Under the pieces are notes generated by a model that was not told the origin of the DNA, made no database searches, and was given only the letters and a program-made list of their open reading frames with translations. 64,000 nt of DNA from assembly GCF_050433125.1 (NCBI RefSeq), contig NZ_JBNPXV010000001.1:496001-560000 (forward strand). The letters are read 5' to 3'. Of the stretch, positions 53,678 through 63,420 are shown piece after piece. Position numbers and translations under genes: made by a program. Within the stretch, counting starts at the first letter, position 1. Each line of letters opens with the position of its first letter. The DNA comes from Roseimarinus sediminis. Its GTDB lineage: Bacteria > Bacteroidota > Bacteroidia > Bacteroidales > Prolixibacteraceae.

Positions 53678-55135
53678 ATGATTAAAAAAAGAAAAGATAT
53701 GCTCAAGGTGTTAACTTTGTTTGTAGCTGTGTTTCTGTTTGCTGTTGCTTGTAACAGTGGTAAAGCTGAAATAGCCGGAGACCAATGGGAACGTCTGGAT
53801 ACCGTCCTTTCACAGATTGTTGAACCAGAATTTGCCGAAGCGGTTTATGTTATTACCGACTATGGAGCAATAGCCGACGGGAAAAGCAATAATACTGAAG
53901 CAATTAACAATGCAGTAAGAGCCTGTCATGAAAATGGAGGGGGAAAGGTGCTGGTTCCTGAAGGAACGTTCTACACCGGACCGGTTCATTTGCTTTCGAA
54001 TGTCAATCTTCACTTACACGAAAAAGCAACGTTGTTGTTCTCTGTCGATCCGGCCGACTATTTGCCGCTGGTTTACACCCGGTGGGAAGGAATTGACTGC
54101 TATAACTATTCTCCCTTGATTTATGCCCGGAATCAGCAAAATATTGCTGTAACAGGAAAGGGAAAATTACAGGGAAATGCTTCTGAAGATGACTGGTGGA
54201 TTTGGAAAGGCCGTAAGGAATATGGCTGGAAAGAAGGAGATCCCAGTCAGTTGCTCCCGCACGCACGCCCGGCTTTAAAAGAATACAATGCCAAAGGAAT
54301 ACCTGCAGAGGAGCGTCGCATGGGGGAAGGCTTTTATCTTCGTCCGCAATTCATCAATTTCATCGAATGCAAGAATGTGCTGATTGAAGAGCTGACCATC
54401 GAAAATGCCCCTTTCTGGGTAATTCATCCCGTGTTTTGTGAGAATCTCATCGTTCGCGGGGTGACCATTAACAGCCTGGGGCCCAACAACGATGGCTGTG
54501 ATCCTGAATCATGCAAAAATGTGCTGATCGAAGATTGTTATTTCAACACCGGCGACGACTGTATTGCCATCAAATCGGGACGTAACCGCGATGGTATTGT
54601 GGCCGCCCGACCATCGGAAAACATTGTGGTACGCAACTGTTTTATGAAAAACGGGCATGGAGGTGTGGTAATTGGCAGTGAGATCTCGGGAGGTGCCCGC
54701 AATATTTTTGTCGAAAACTGTAAGATGGACAGTCCTGAGCTCGATCGCGCCATTCGTATAAAGACCAACTCCAACCGCAGTGGTATTATCGAAAACATTT
54801 ACGTTCGTAAGATCGAAATTGGAGAGGTGAAAGAAGCCGTTTTGCGTATTAATTGTAACTACGATATTAAAAAGGAAGGAACAGACACGCTTTATCCGGT
54901 GGTGCGCCATGTTTATTTGTCGGAAATGAGCTGTACTTCATCGAAATACGGATTGCTCTTGCAGGGCATCGAAGGGCAGGAATGTATCTATGACATCCAT
55001 CTTGACAACTCAGAATTCAAAGGAGTAAAGAAGGGAAACAGCATCAGTCATGCACAGAAAGTGAGTCTGAGGAATGTAACAATGAACGGGGAAAAAATTG
55101 CATACAACGAAATTGGTACTTCGGCAGGTGACTAA
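53678..55135 (+). CDS. GH28 polygalacturonase-type pectinase, lipoprotein
   Basis: A 485-residue exported enzyme starting MIKKRKDMLKVLTLF, with lipobox FAVAC (Cys ~25), so it is probably lipid-anchored. The beta-helix catalytic domain opens VITDYGAIADGKSNNTEAINNAV. It carries the GH28 motifs: NNDGCDPES (Asp), NTGDDCIAIKSG (Asp-Asp), GHGGVVIGSEISGG (His) and IRIKTNSNRSG (R-x-K). It cleaves galacturonic acid links in pectin; endo, exo or rhamnogalacturonan specificity is not clear. No SusCD pair or other pectin gene is adjacent. Confidence 0.92.
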   Translation: MIKKRKDMLKVLTLFVAVFLFAVACNSGKAEIAGDQWERLDTVLSQIVEPEFAEAVYVITDYGAIADGKSNNTEAINNAVRACHENGGGKVLVPEGTFYTGPVHLLSNVNLHLHEKATLLFSVDPADYLPLVYTRWEGIDCYNYSPLIYARNQQNIAVTGKGKLQGNASEDDWWIWKGRKEYGWKEGDPSQLLPHARPALKEYNAKGIPAEERRMGEGFYLRPQFINFIECKNVLIEELTIENAPFWVIHPVFCENLIVRGVTINSLGPNNDGCDPESCKNVLIEDCYFNTGDDCIAIKSGRNRDGIVAARPSENIVVRNCFMKNGHGGVVIGSEISGGARNIFVENCKMDSPELDRAIRIKTNSNRSGIIENIYVRKIEIGEVKEAVLRINCNYDIKKEGTDTLYPVVRHVYLSEMSCTSSKYGLLLQGIEGQECIYDIHLDNSEFKGVKKGNSISHAQKVSLRNVTMNGEKIAYNEIGTSAGD

Positions 55136-55190
55136 GTGTCGATGTCGGTGAATCAATGCTGATGGTGCAAGGCAAGATGATTAGACGGCA

Positions 55191-56399
55191 TCAGGCACAA
55201 ACCACTTTATTCAGTGTCGTTTTGCCCGCAATGTGTAGAATGCGAGCCAGGTCGATGTTGGTAGAAATTCCTTTCGGATTCCAGTGATTTCGACAAGCGC
55301 TGTAGTTGAGATAAACACATTGTGCAGGAATGTTGAGGCGTTTCATTTCGAGCCCGCCCATCAGTAAATTTAATACACAGGCCGAAGCGATAATGCCCGT
55401 GTGTTGTTGCCTGGCATATTTCTTCAAATCATCTTTGAAACCTGTTGTATGTCGTATCAGACAGGTGTTAATTCCCTCTTTGTCAAGTTTATCTGAGATT
55501 TGACGAACCCGGCATTCCGGTGTGCACTTGCTGCATGTGAGTCCGGTCTCATTCATTTTCGCCATGCAATGTTTACCCGATGCCATGCACGAAGGGAGCA
55601 ATAAAATTTTTCGTTCTGTTTTCAGAAAATCCGGTCTCATGCCCTGGTTCATGATTTCGGCACCAATCATGTTCAGGTGATATTCTGCTTCCTGCCGGCC
55701 GGTAAAGAAATAATCTTCTCTCGAATAGTAGCGTGAATGATGGGTAGTCAGAAATGCATGAACGCCGCTGGTGTAGTTTCCCAGCTGGCTGCTGGCTGCT
55801 TCTCTGAACCAAAGGGCAAAGTCGACGATGTGCTTTAGTTGTTGCCTGGCAAGCGCAGGTGAAAGCGAATTGAAATAGTGCAGCCAGCTTTTGATTGGCT
55901 TTAATTCGCTTTCGAATTCATTGGTGGCAGAAAGCCAATGGCAGAGTTTTAGCAGGTTCTTTTGTGTAAGTTCTGCTTGGTGTTCACTCTTTTTCGTCAG
56001 CCAGCGCGAAGCGAGACGGCCTCTCCACTGGTCGGTCAATTTCTTGATGAGCGGGCTGGTGTTCCGAATGCGATACAAACCCTTTAAAACAGCAGCTTTA
56101 AGGTAGCGCTTGTTTTTTACATGTTGCTTGTAATCAAGCCAGAATACACCCATTACCAGCAAATCGACCAGCTGTTCATCCGAAAAGCCTGGCACAACTA
56201 CTTTCGATCGGGAATGGAATGCATTAAAAGCTGTAATGATGCCACCCACTTGCTGCTTCCCTTTCTGAATCACTTCGTTGGCAAAAGCGGCGGTTTTGCT
56301 GTAAAAAGCATTGGCATTTCCATTGGCATCGGTCAACAAATAAGGCGGCCTGCCGTTTATTGACATGGAGGTGGATTGAATGTTGGCAGTGAAGGACAT
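55191..56399 (-). CDS. DUF116 domain protein
   Basis: A 402-residue protein. The C-terminal ~150 residues match DUF116: LLLPSCMASGKHCMAKMNETGLTCSKCTPECRV (five Cys, a probable metal site), a Rossmann-like strand CLIRHTTGF, and TGIIASACVLNLLMGGLEM, as in DUF116 proteins of methanogens and anaerobes. The N-terminal ~200 residues are helical and without a recognised domain. No signal peptide is clear. The function is unknown. It is monocistronic; TACTTTTG (56455-56462, minus strand) is a -7 match. Confidence 0.75.
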   Translation of the reverse strand: MSFTANIQSTSMSINGRPPYLLTDANGNANAFYSKTAAFANEVIQKGKQQVGGIITAFNAFHSRSKVVVPGFSDEQLVDLLVMGVFWLDYKQHVKNKRYLKAAVLKGLYRIRNTSPLIKKLTDQWRGRLASRWLTKKSEHQAELTQKNLLKLCHWLSATNEFESELKPIKSWLHYFNSLSPALARQQLKHIVDFALWFREAASSQLGNYTSGVHAFLTTHHSRYYSREDYFFTGRQEAEYHLNMIGAEIMNQGMRPDFLKTERKILLLPSCMASGKHCMAKMNETGLTCSKCTPECRVRQISDKLDKEGINTCLIRHTTGFKDDLKKYARQQHTGIIASACVLNLLMGGLEMKRLNIPAQCVYLNYSACRNHWNPKGISTNIDLARILHIAGKTTLNKVVCA

Positions 56400-56501
56400 G
56401 AGTTGAATGATAAAGTTGTGTTTTCGGCTTTTGAGTGATTTTTAATTCACGGATCAAAAGTAGCATTATGAAAACCGTGTGCAGGAATTAAATCGATAAA
56501 C

Positions 56502-56521
56502 AACAATTGTTTACCGGTAAA
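56502..56521. promoter_or_regulatory. Paired palindromes upstream of GNAT-nitrilase gene
   Basis: AACAATTGTT (56502-56511) overlaps TTTACCGGTAAA (56510-56521). Both are perfect palindromes within an AT-rich 217-base divergent spacer, about 100 bases before the 56617 start. Confidence 0.35.
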
Positions 56522-56616
56522 TGGCAGTAATTTATGTTCAATTATATTTCGATTGAAATATTGGATAGCTTATTTACAAGTAGTACATTACCGCTTAAAT
56601 TTTATAAGAAGATAAT

Positions 56617-58143
56617 ATGGAAGAAATAGGAAAAATTGAGTTGCGTCACCTTACGGCAAAAGACTATAACGGACTGAAAGAATCAATGGTTGCCGCTTAT
56701 GAGAATTGGCGTGATTCGTACTGGAGCAGGGAGAGTATTGAGAAACTGGTCAGAATTTTTCCCGAAGGACAGTTGGCTGTTCTGGTCGACGATAAGATTG
56801 TGGGCATTGCCTTGTCGATCATTGTTAAATATGGCATGTTCGAAGACACGCACAATTACAATGAGGTGACTGCCAATGAAACCTTTAAGACCCATACGCC
56901 CAAAGGGGATGTACTGTATGGAATTGAGGTATTTATTAATCCCGAATACCGTGGCATGCGACTCGGCCGGAGGCTCTACGATGCACGCAAGGAATTGTGC
57001 GAACGCCTTAATTTAAAGGCCATCGTATTTGGAGGGCGCATTCCGAATTATCATAAATATGCAAAAGAACTTTCACCCAAGGAATATATTCAGAAAGTAA
57101 GACAGAAGGAAATTCATGATCCAACCCTCAATTTTCAACTTTCAAACGACTTTCATGTAAAAAAAGTGATCAAAAATTATCAGGAGGGTGACAAAGAATC
57201 GCAGGACTATGCTGTGTTATTGCAATGGGACAATATATATTACGAAAAGAAGCCCTCCGACATCACCATCAATAAGTCGATTGTTCGCCTGGGCTTGATA
57301 CAGTGGCAAATGCGCCCCTATAAGGACATTGAAGAACTTTTTGATCAGGCTGAATTTTTTGTAGATGCAGTGGCCGGATACAAAAGTGATTTTGCACTTT
57401 TTCCCGAGTTTTTCAATGCTCCGCTTATGGCCAGATACAATCACCTGAACGAAGCCGATGCCATTAGGAAACTGGCGCAATACACCGATATTATCAGGGA
57501 CAAATTTTTACAATTGGCAGTCACCTACAATGTGAACATTATTACCGGAAGTATGCCTTACATATCGGATGATAACCAACTTTACAATATCGGACATCTT
57601 TGTCATCGAAACGGAACATTCGATACCTATAAGAAAATCCACATTACACCCGATGAGAAGAAAGTTTGGGGGCTTCAGGGAGGCGATTATGTTGATGTTA
57701 TTCAGACTGATTGCGGCCCGGTAGGAATCCTGATCTGCTACGATGTTGAATTTCCTGAGCTGTCGCGGATCATGGCCGATAAGGATATGCATATCTTGTT
57801 CGTTCCCTTCCTTACCGACACACAAAACGGTTATTCGCGGGTTCGCTACTGCGCCCGGGCAAGAGCCATCGAGAACGAGTGTTATGTTGCCATTGCCGGC
57901 AGTGTGGGCAACCTGCCCAAGGTGGAGAACATGGACATTCAGTATGCCCAGTCGGTGGTGTTCACTCCCTGCGATTTTTCCTTCCCTGCCAATGGAATTA
58001 AAGCTGAATCGACTCCCAATACCGAGATGATTCTGGTAGCCGATGTCGATATTGATTTGCTGCGCGAATTGCATACCTATGGTGCGGTAAGAAACCTGAA
58101 GGATCGTAGGGGTGACATTTACGAAGTGAAGTACTTAAAATAA
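56617..58143 (+). CDS. GNAT acetyltransferase-nitrilase fusion protein
   Basis: A 508-residue two-domain protein. Residues ~1-165 are a GNAT domain (IELRHLTAKDYNGLKESM, acetyl-CoA loop EYRGMRLGRRLYDAR). Residues ~220-508 are a carbon-nitrogen hydrolase with the Glu-Lys-Cys triad: Glu in ALFPEFFN, Lys in YKKIHITPDE, Cys in GILICYDVEFPEL. This bifunctional arrangement is known in several phyla, but the substrate is not; an N-acyl or amidase couple is likely. The next gene is a transporter 40 bases on, but coupling is not certain. Confidence 0.9.
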   Translation: MEEIGKIELRHLTAKDYNGLKESMVAAYENWRDSYWSRESIEKLVRIFPEGQLAVLVDDKIVGIALSIIVKYGMFEDTHNYNEVTANETFKTHTPKGDVLYGIEVFINPEYRGMRLGRRLYDARKELCERLNLKAIVFGGRIPNYHKYAKELSPKEYIQKVRQKEIHDPTLNFQLSNDFHVKKVIKNYQEGDKESQDYAVLLQWDNIYYEKKPSDITINKSIVRLGLIQWQMRPYKDIEELFDQAEFFVDAVAGYKSDFALFPEFFNAPLMARYNHLNEADAIRKLAQYTDIIRDKFLQLAVTYNVNIITGSMPYISDDNQLYNIGHLCHRNGTFDTYKKIHITPDEKKVWGLQGGDYVDVIQTDCGPVGILICYDVEFPELSRIMADKDMHILFVPFLTDTQNGYSRVRYCARARAIENECYVAIAGSVGNLPKVENMDIQYAQSVVFTPCDFSFPANGIKAESTPNTEMILVADVDIDLLRELHTYGAVRNLKDRRGDIYEVKYLK

Positions 58144-58183
58144 CACTGAATTGTATAAACAGGCTGTATGTTATCATTGATGA

Positions 58184-60424
58184 ATGATTTCAATCAGCCA
58201 ATATCAGCATGCTATGGACGGAAATAAAAAGTTTGGGACAGCACCGGTATTTTTCACCGCCATTTCTACCATACTGGGGGCCATTTTGTTTTTGCGTTTT
58301 GGTTTTGCCGTTGGGACGCTTGGTTTTTGGGGTGTTATTCTGATTATCCTGCTGGGGCACCTGGTTACCATTCCAACAGCCCTGGCTATTTCCGAACTGG
58401 CAACCAATAAACGAGTGCAGGGAGGAGGTGAGTATTTCATCATTTCGCGCTCATTCGGTTTAAATATTGGTTCGGCCATTGGCTTTACCCTGTTTTTGTC
58501 TCAGGCCATCAGTGTGGCTTTTTATGTTATAGCCTTTACCGAATCGTTTGAGTTTTTGTTTAACTGGGTGCTGAAACAATATGGAATGGAATTGCCACGA
58601 CAGGTAATCAGCATTCCTGCCATGACCGTACTGGCAGTCATCATTCTTAAAAAGGGTGCCAGTCTGGGTGTAAAAATGCTTTACTTCGTGGTGGCCATCC
58701 TTTTCATTTCACTCGCCATGTTCTTTTTTGGTGAAGGTACCCTTGCTGCCGAAAGTCAGCTTTCTTTCACCAATCTTGAATTTCGTAATGGCAGTGACTT
58801 TTTTATGGTATTTGCCATCGTTTTTCCTGCTTTTACGGGTATGACAGCCGGGGTTGGACTTTCGGGCGATTTAAGGGATCCTTCAAAGTCAATTCCGAGA
58901 GGCACTACACTGGCCACCATTTCAGGAATGATCATTTACTTCTTTGTGGTTTATAAACTTGCCATTTCAGCATCACCACAGGAGATGGTCGAAAATCAGC
59001 TGGTAATGGCCAATATTGCCATCGCAGGGATTGCCATTATACCTTTAGGACTTGCTGCATCAACCATCTCGTCGGCACTCGGATCGGTCATGGTGGCTCC
59101 CCGCACCCTGCAGGCTTTGTCGAACGATCGTTCGTTTCCCGGAGCAAAACTAAACAACTGGTTGTCAGCCAATAAAAATGGAGAGCCGGTCAATGCGACC
59201 ATTGTTACGATAATTATTGCCTATGTTTTCGTTTTTCTGGGCGATGTGAATGCAGTGGCCGAAGTAATATCGATGTTTTTTATGGTTACCTATGGAGCGA
59301 TCTGTCTTATTTCTTTTCTGAACCATTTTGGTGCTTCTCCTTCGTACCGGCCTTCGTTCCGCTCGAAATGGTACATTTCGCTGGTGGGTTTTGTTGTTTC
59401 GGTATGGGTAATGTTCAAAATTAATACCCTGTACGCTTTTCTTGCCTTTGTTGTAATGACGGTACTCTACCTATATGTTACATATACAAACAAAGATCGT
59501 AAAGGATTTCAGGCTATTTTTGCCAACAGTGTTTTTCAGTTGAACCGAAAATTACACGTATTTGTGCAAAAACAGCGCAAGTCGGGCATATATGAAGAAT
59601 GGCGGCCCAGTGCCATTTGCATCTCACAGGATACCTTCGAACGTCACGACATGATCAGACTGCTCAATTGGATTTCGTATCGCTACGGCTTTGGTACTTA
59701 CCTGCATCTTATTCAGGGCTATTTCTCAAAATCGAGCCGCCTGCAGGCCGATGAGGAAATTGGCAGAATCAGCGAAATGTTTCAGGGGATTGAAGACTAT
59801 GTGTACATCGATTCCATGATTTCACCTTCGTATACCTCGGCCATTGCCCAGGCCATTCAACTCCCCGGAATCAGTGGCATGGAAAACAACATGGTCATGC
59901 TCGACTTTGATAAAAAAACAGGAAAGAACCTGAACAACATCATTGATAATTTTGCACTGATCAGAGCCGGTAACTTTGATGTTTGCATTCTTGCTTCAAG
60001 CAATCTTCCAATCGATTTTAAAAAGGGCATACATGTCTGGATCAAATCGAGCGATTACGATAATGCCAACCTGATGATCCTGCTTAGTTTCATCATACTT
60101 GGACATCCCGACTGGCGAAAATCATCCATTAAGATTTTTGATATCTGTGAGCCGTGTCAGATAGAAAAGGTAAAAGAGGGCTTGGCAAACATGGTGGTTA
60201 GCGGTCGCTTACCGATCACCATTCAAAACATCAAAATAATTCCGGCACAGGATCATGTATCATCAAAAACCATTATTAACGAGCATTCGGCCAATGCCGC
60301 TTTAACCATCATTGGCTTTATGGAAGGTACCTTGAAACATGAAAAGTCGAACCTTTTTATGGGTTACGATCAACTGGGGACGATACTTTTTGTAAATTCA
60401 CATGATCAAAAGGAAATAGAATAG
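58184..60424 (+). CDS. Cation-chloride cotransporter-like APC family permease
   Basis: A 746-residue membrane protein with about 12 helices in residues ~15-430. The N-terminus TAPVFFTAISTILGAILFLRFGFAVG and the block FPAFTGMTAGVGLSGDLRDPSKSIPRGT resemble the SLC12/CCC branch of the APC superfamily. The C-terminal ~300 residues are soluble, also as in CCC proteins. It probably moves K+/Na+ with Cl- or amino acids; substrate is not determined. An alternative ATG at 58214 would remove ten residues and is equally plausible. It is followed by corA after 46 bases. Confidence 0.83.
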   Translation: MISISQYQHAMDGNKKFGTAPVFFTAISTILGAILFLRFGFAVGTLGFWGVILIILLGHLVTIPTALAISELATNKRVQGGGEYFIISRSFGLNIGSAIGFTLFLSQAISVAFYVIAFTESFEFLFNWVLKQYGMELPRQVISIPAMTVLAVIILKKGASLGVKMLYFVVAILFISLAMFFFGEGTLAAESQLSFTNLEFRNGSDFFMVFAIVFPAFTGMTAGVGLSGDLRDPSKSIPRGTTLATISGMIIYFFVVYKLAISASPQEMVENQLVMANIAIAGIAIIPLGLAASTISSALGSVMVAPRTLQALSNDRSFPGAKLNNWLSANKNGEPVNATIVTIIIAYVFVFLGDVNAVAEVISMFFMVTYGAICLISFLNHFGASPSYRPSFRSKWYISLVGFVVSVWVMFKINTLYAFLAFVVMTVLYLYVTYTNKDRKGFQAIFANSVFQLNRKLHVFVQKQRKSGIYEEWRPSAICISQDTFERHDMIRLLNWISYRYGFGTYLHLIQGYFSKSSRLQADEEIGRISEMFQGIEDYVYIDSMISPSYTSAIAQAIQLPGISGMENNMVMLDFDKKTGKNLNNIIDNFALIRAGNFDVCILASSNLPIDFKKGIHVWIKSSDYDNANLMILLSFIILGHPDWRKSSIKIFDICEPCQIEKVKEGLANMVVSGRLPITIQNIKIIPAQDHVSSKTIINEHSANAALTIIGFMEGTLKHEKSNLFMGYDQLGTILFVNSHDQKEIE

Positions 60425-60470
60425 CTTTTTAAGCATTTTAGCCAACACTACTAATTTGAAAACATAGACG

Positions 60471-61535
60471 ATGGCACGCTTTCTAAAAAACAGAAAAGTA
60501 TTAGTAGATAAATCACCCGGTTCGCTCACCTTCATAGGAAGGAAGAAGATGGAAGCAACACGGTTCAGGATGACCGTTTATGACGACAGCCACCTGGCCG
60601 AATATGAGGAGGCCGATCTGATGAAACTGCTTGCTCACGTCGATGAAAGCCGGATCAACTGGATCAATATCGACGGGCTGCACGATGCAGGCGTGATTTC
60701 AAAAATTGGAAAGCGCTTCAATATCTCTCCACTTGTACTTGATGACATCGTCAATACCGATCAGCGACCCAAGTTGGTTGATGATGGTGGAAACAAGGTA
60801 GTATTTTTGAAACAGCTTACTTTTAACGAGACTGAAAAGTCGGTGTCGGCTGAGCAGATTACCCTTGTGCTGGGATCTTTCTATGTAATTTCGTTTCAGG
60901 AAAAAGTCGGCGGGTTTTTCAATCCAATCAGGGAACGGCTTCGTCAGAACATAGGTAAACTAAGAGTAAGTAAGTCCGATTACCTGCTCTATAGGATCAT
61001 CGACACCATCGTCGATAATTACCTCTTGTGTGTGAGTGCCATTGGTGAACTGGTCGAAGAAAACGAAGAACACATCATCACCAGCAACAGCAAGGAAACC
61101 ATAGAGAAAATTTACAGACAGAAGATGGAAATTAGTTTCATACGCAAAGCCGTACGACCTGCTGTTGATATCTCAAAAAAGCTGAAGGTTTCCGATGGCG
61201 ATCTGATTAAGGAAAGCTCAATGCCTTTCTTTGCCGATCTGGATGATTTGCTTACCCACACCCTTGAATCGGTCGAAGTATATCATGCAATGATCAGTGA
61301 TCAGCTGAACATCTACAATACCCGGTTGAGCAACAGTGCCAACGATGTAATGAAGGTGCTGACCATTTTTGCTGCCATTTTTATTCCACTCACCTTTGTG
61401 GCCGGTGTATATGGCACCAACTTCGACTATGTACCGGAACTTCATTATCGTTACAGTTATTTCATCATGTGGGGCCTTATGATTGTCATGGCCCTTGTGA
61501 TGCTGTACTTTTTCCGAAAAAAGAAATGGCTCTGA
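60471..61535 (+). CDS. corA: CorA family divalent cation transporter
   Basis: A 354-residue protein with a cytoplasmic N-terminal domain (~1-250), a long stalk helix, and two C-terminal membrane helices (IFAAIFIPLTFVAGVYGTNF and YFIMWGLMIVMALVMLYFF) ending in basic KKKWL. In CorA the loop after the first helix normally reads Y-G-M-N-F; here it is YGTNFDYVPEL, so the GMN signature is GTN. Transport of Mg2+ or Co2+ is likely but selectivity may differ. It may form an operon with the CCC-like transporter. Confidence 0.9.
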   Translation: MARFLKNRKVLVDKSPGSLTFIGRKKMEATRFRMTVYDDSHLAEYEEADLMKLLAHVDESRINWINIDGLHDAGVISKIGKRFNISPLVLDDIVNTDQRPKLVDDGGNKVVFLKQLTFNETEKSVSAEQITLVLGSFYVISFQEKVGGFFNPIRERLRQNIGKLRVSKSDYLLYRIIDTIVDNYLLCVSAIGELVEENEEHIITSNSKETIEKIYRQKMEISFIRKAVRPAVDISKKLKVSDGDLIKESSMPFFADLDDLLTHTLESVEVYHAMISDQLNIYNTRLSNSANDVMKVLTIFAAIFIPLTFVAGVYGTNFDYVPELHYRYSYFIMWGLMIVMALVMLYFFRKKKWL

Positions 61536-61623
61536 GTATGAATTTAGCGGAGTTTGTCAACCTTTTCAAAGCAGGAGATAAGCGATTTGTTCTTCTGCTT
61601 TTGCCGGATGAATGCATTAATTT

Positions 61624-62433
61624 TCAACAGCTAAGTCCTGTCTGTAAATGTAGCCGGGGTTGAATTGCTTGCTTCTCAGTACCCTTCCGGCTTTCCTCTT
61701 CACAAATTATTTCAGCATATTTTCCAATGAGTATCATGGCCGGGGTGGCGGGCCGGTGCAAAAGAATGAGCGAAGCAATGTTGGCCAGCGTTCCACAGAG
61801 TGATTCACTGCCTGGGTGTGAAACCTTCGAAAGGATATTCACGCGGGTGTTTGCCTCAACGCCGGCCTGAATAAGTGCGTCGGCCAGGGCGCCCAGGTTT
61901 TTCAGTCCCATGTAGAGCGAAACTGTTGAACTGGCTTTAAGTACTTCCACCACCGTGCCCAGCTGGTCGAAACGGCCGTTGGTACGGCTGCCGGTGTATA
62001 ATAAAACCATGGAACTGTTGTTACGTTCGGTAAGCGGAATTTCAAACTCACAGGCGGCAGCCATGGCAGCGGTAATGCCCGGAATCACTTCATAGCGTAG
62101 TCGATTTTGTCTGCAAAATCGGATTTCTTCGGCTCCCCGTCCAAAAATCATCGGATCGCCTCCTTTGAGTCTTACCACCTTTTTTCCCTTTCGGGCCATG
62201 CGTAACAGTGTTTGATGAATAGCCTCCTGGCGAAGTTGTTGGTTTTGTCCGTCGTTGGCCAGCTTGCCTGCATAAATGAAGAGGGCTTCAGGGGGTGCCA
62301 GTCTGAGCAGGGCATCTCCCGGCAAGGCATCGTACAGCACAACATCGGCCTGTTCTAATCTTTTACGGGCCTTTACAGTGATGAGTTCAGGGTCGCCGGG
62401 ACCGGCACCTGTGATCGAAATAAGATGTTTCAT
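61624..62433 (-). CDS. cobA: Uroporphyrinogen-III C-methyltransferase
   Basis: A 269-residue SUMT enzyme starting MKHLISITGAGPGDPELITVKARKRL. The SAM-binding motifs are GAGPGDPELIT, VVLYDALP, VVRLKGGDPMIFGRGAEEI, and VIPGITAAMAAACEFEIPLTER. It methylates uroporphyrinogen III twice to precorrin-2, the branch to siroheme and B12. It has no CysG dehydrogenase/ferrochelatase domain and no fused HemD. An upstream ATG giving a longer N-terminus was rejected. Downstream of the sulfite reductase gene in the same direction, so siroheme supply is the likely role. Confidence 0.95.
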   Translation of the reverse strand: MKHLISITGAGPGDPELITVKARKRLEQADVVLYDALPGDALLRLAPPEALFIYAGKLANDGQNQQLRQEAIHQTLLRMARKGKKVVRLKGGDPMIFGRGAEEIRFCRQNRLRYEVIPGITAAMAAACEFEIPLTERNNSSMVLLYTGSRTNGRFDQLGTVVEVLKASSTVSLYMGLKNLGALADALIQAGVEANTRVNILSKVSHPGSESLCGTLANIASLILLHRPATPAMILIGKYAEIICEEESRKGTEKQAIQPRLHLQTGLSC

Positions 62434-62553
62434 ATCTAATAGTGGCTTTGGCTTGTTGGCAACGAAGTGCCGGAACCGAAAGCTCTTTTTAAGTTTGAAT
62501 GAAATAAATGAATGGAAATAGTGAATAGTCACCCTAAAAAACAGGTCTTCGCT

Positions 62554-63393
62554 TTAAGAAGAAATGGCTGTTTCGTTGAGATAATTAATCGGATTGGGAT
62601 ACTTAAACTGGTAGCCCAGCTGATCGCTCAGTTTTTCACTGCTCACAATTTTGAATTTCAAAGCAGAAGCATGATCAAAAACCGGAGCCTCTACACCTGC
62701 CGCTTTAGCAGCCGCAGTGTAAAAATCCTTTCTGGTGGGGTGTTGCGGACAACAGGCATTAATGATTTCTCCCCCGATGTTTTCTTCAATTACATGCTGA
62801 ATGATCCCAATACAGTCGTCAAGCACAATTAAATTGACAGGTTTGTCGCCTTCGGTGTTGACCGTCCCGGGACGCATAAAGCGGTGGGGATGTCGTCCGG
62901 GGCCAATGAGCCCGCCAAAGCGGATGACAGTGGTTTCAAAGTTTTGCTGCGAGTTGAGCACCTTTTCTGCTTCAAGACAGGCAATGCCACTGGCCTTTTC
63001 GGGCCGAAGTTCATCCGCTTCAGTGACCGTACCATTAATTTCGGGATATACCGAGGTGGACGACACAAATATTACTTCGGCAATGGCTGAATGATTGATG
63101 TAGGGAAGTAATTGCCGTAGTTGATTGGGATAGATGTTTTCAATGGCATCGACACGGGCAGGTGGAAAGTTAATGATTAGCACATCGGCATCAAAGAAGT
63201 CTTCATTGCTGATATCAATCGCATTCGAAAAAAGCTTTAAAACCGATACGTCCCATCCATCCTCTGACAGGCGGGCAGCTTTTTCCTCATTGCTAACAGA
63301 ACCTCTTACCCGGTATCCTTTTTTTAGCAGGCTTTCAGCGAGTGGTAGGCCCAGCCAACCTAAACCCAATATGGCAATTGTTTTATTTATCAT
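62554..63393 (-). CDS. SDR/NAD-dependent epimerase-like protein (YeeZ-like)
   Basis: A 279-residue Rossmann protein with the nucleotide-binding loop ILGLGWLGLPLAESLLKKGYRVRGSV (~8-33), EVIFVSSTSVYPE, and GLIGPGRHPHRF. The classical Y-x-x-x-K of SDRs is not clear (SGIACLEAEKV instead of SxYGxSK), so it may be an atypical extended SDR of the YeeZ kind. The function is unknown. It lies 27 bases after the sulfite reductase gene and before cobA. It is not the CysG-type precorrin-2 dehydrogenase, which has a different fold signature. Confidence 0.8.
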   Translation of the reverse strand: MINKTIAILGLGWLGLPLAESLLKKGYRVRGSVSNEEKAARLSEDGWDVSVLKLFSNAIDISNEDFFDADVLIINFPPARVDAIENIYPNQLRQLLPYINHSAIAEVIFVSSTSVYPEINGTVTEADELRPEKASGIACLEAEKVLNSQQNFETTVIRFGGLIGPGRHPHRFMRPGTVNTEGDKPVNLIVLDDCIGIIQHVIEENIGGEIINACCPQHPTRKDFYTAAAKAAGVEAPVFDHASALKFKIVSSEKLSDQLGYQFKYPNPINYLNETAISS

Positions 63394-63420
63394 GTCGAAT
63401 AATTATGCAATTTAAATCAT

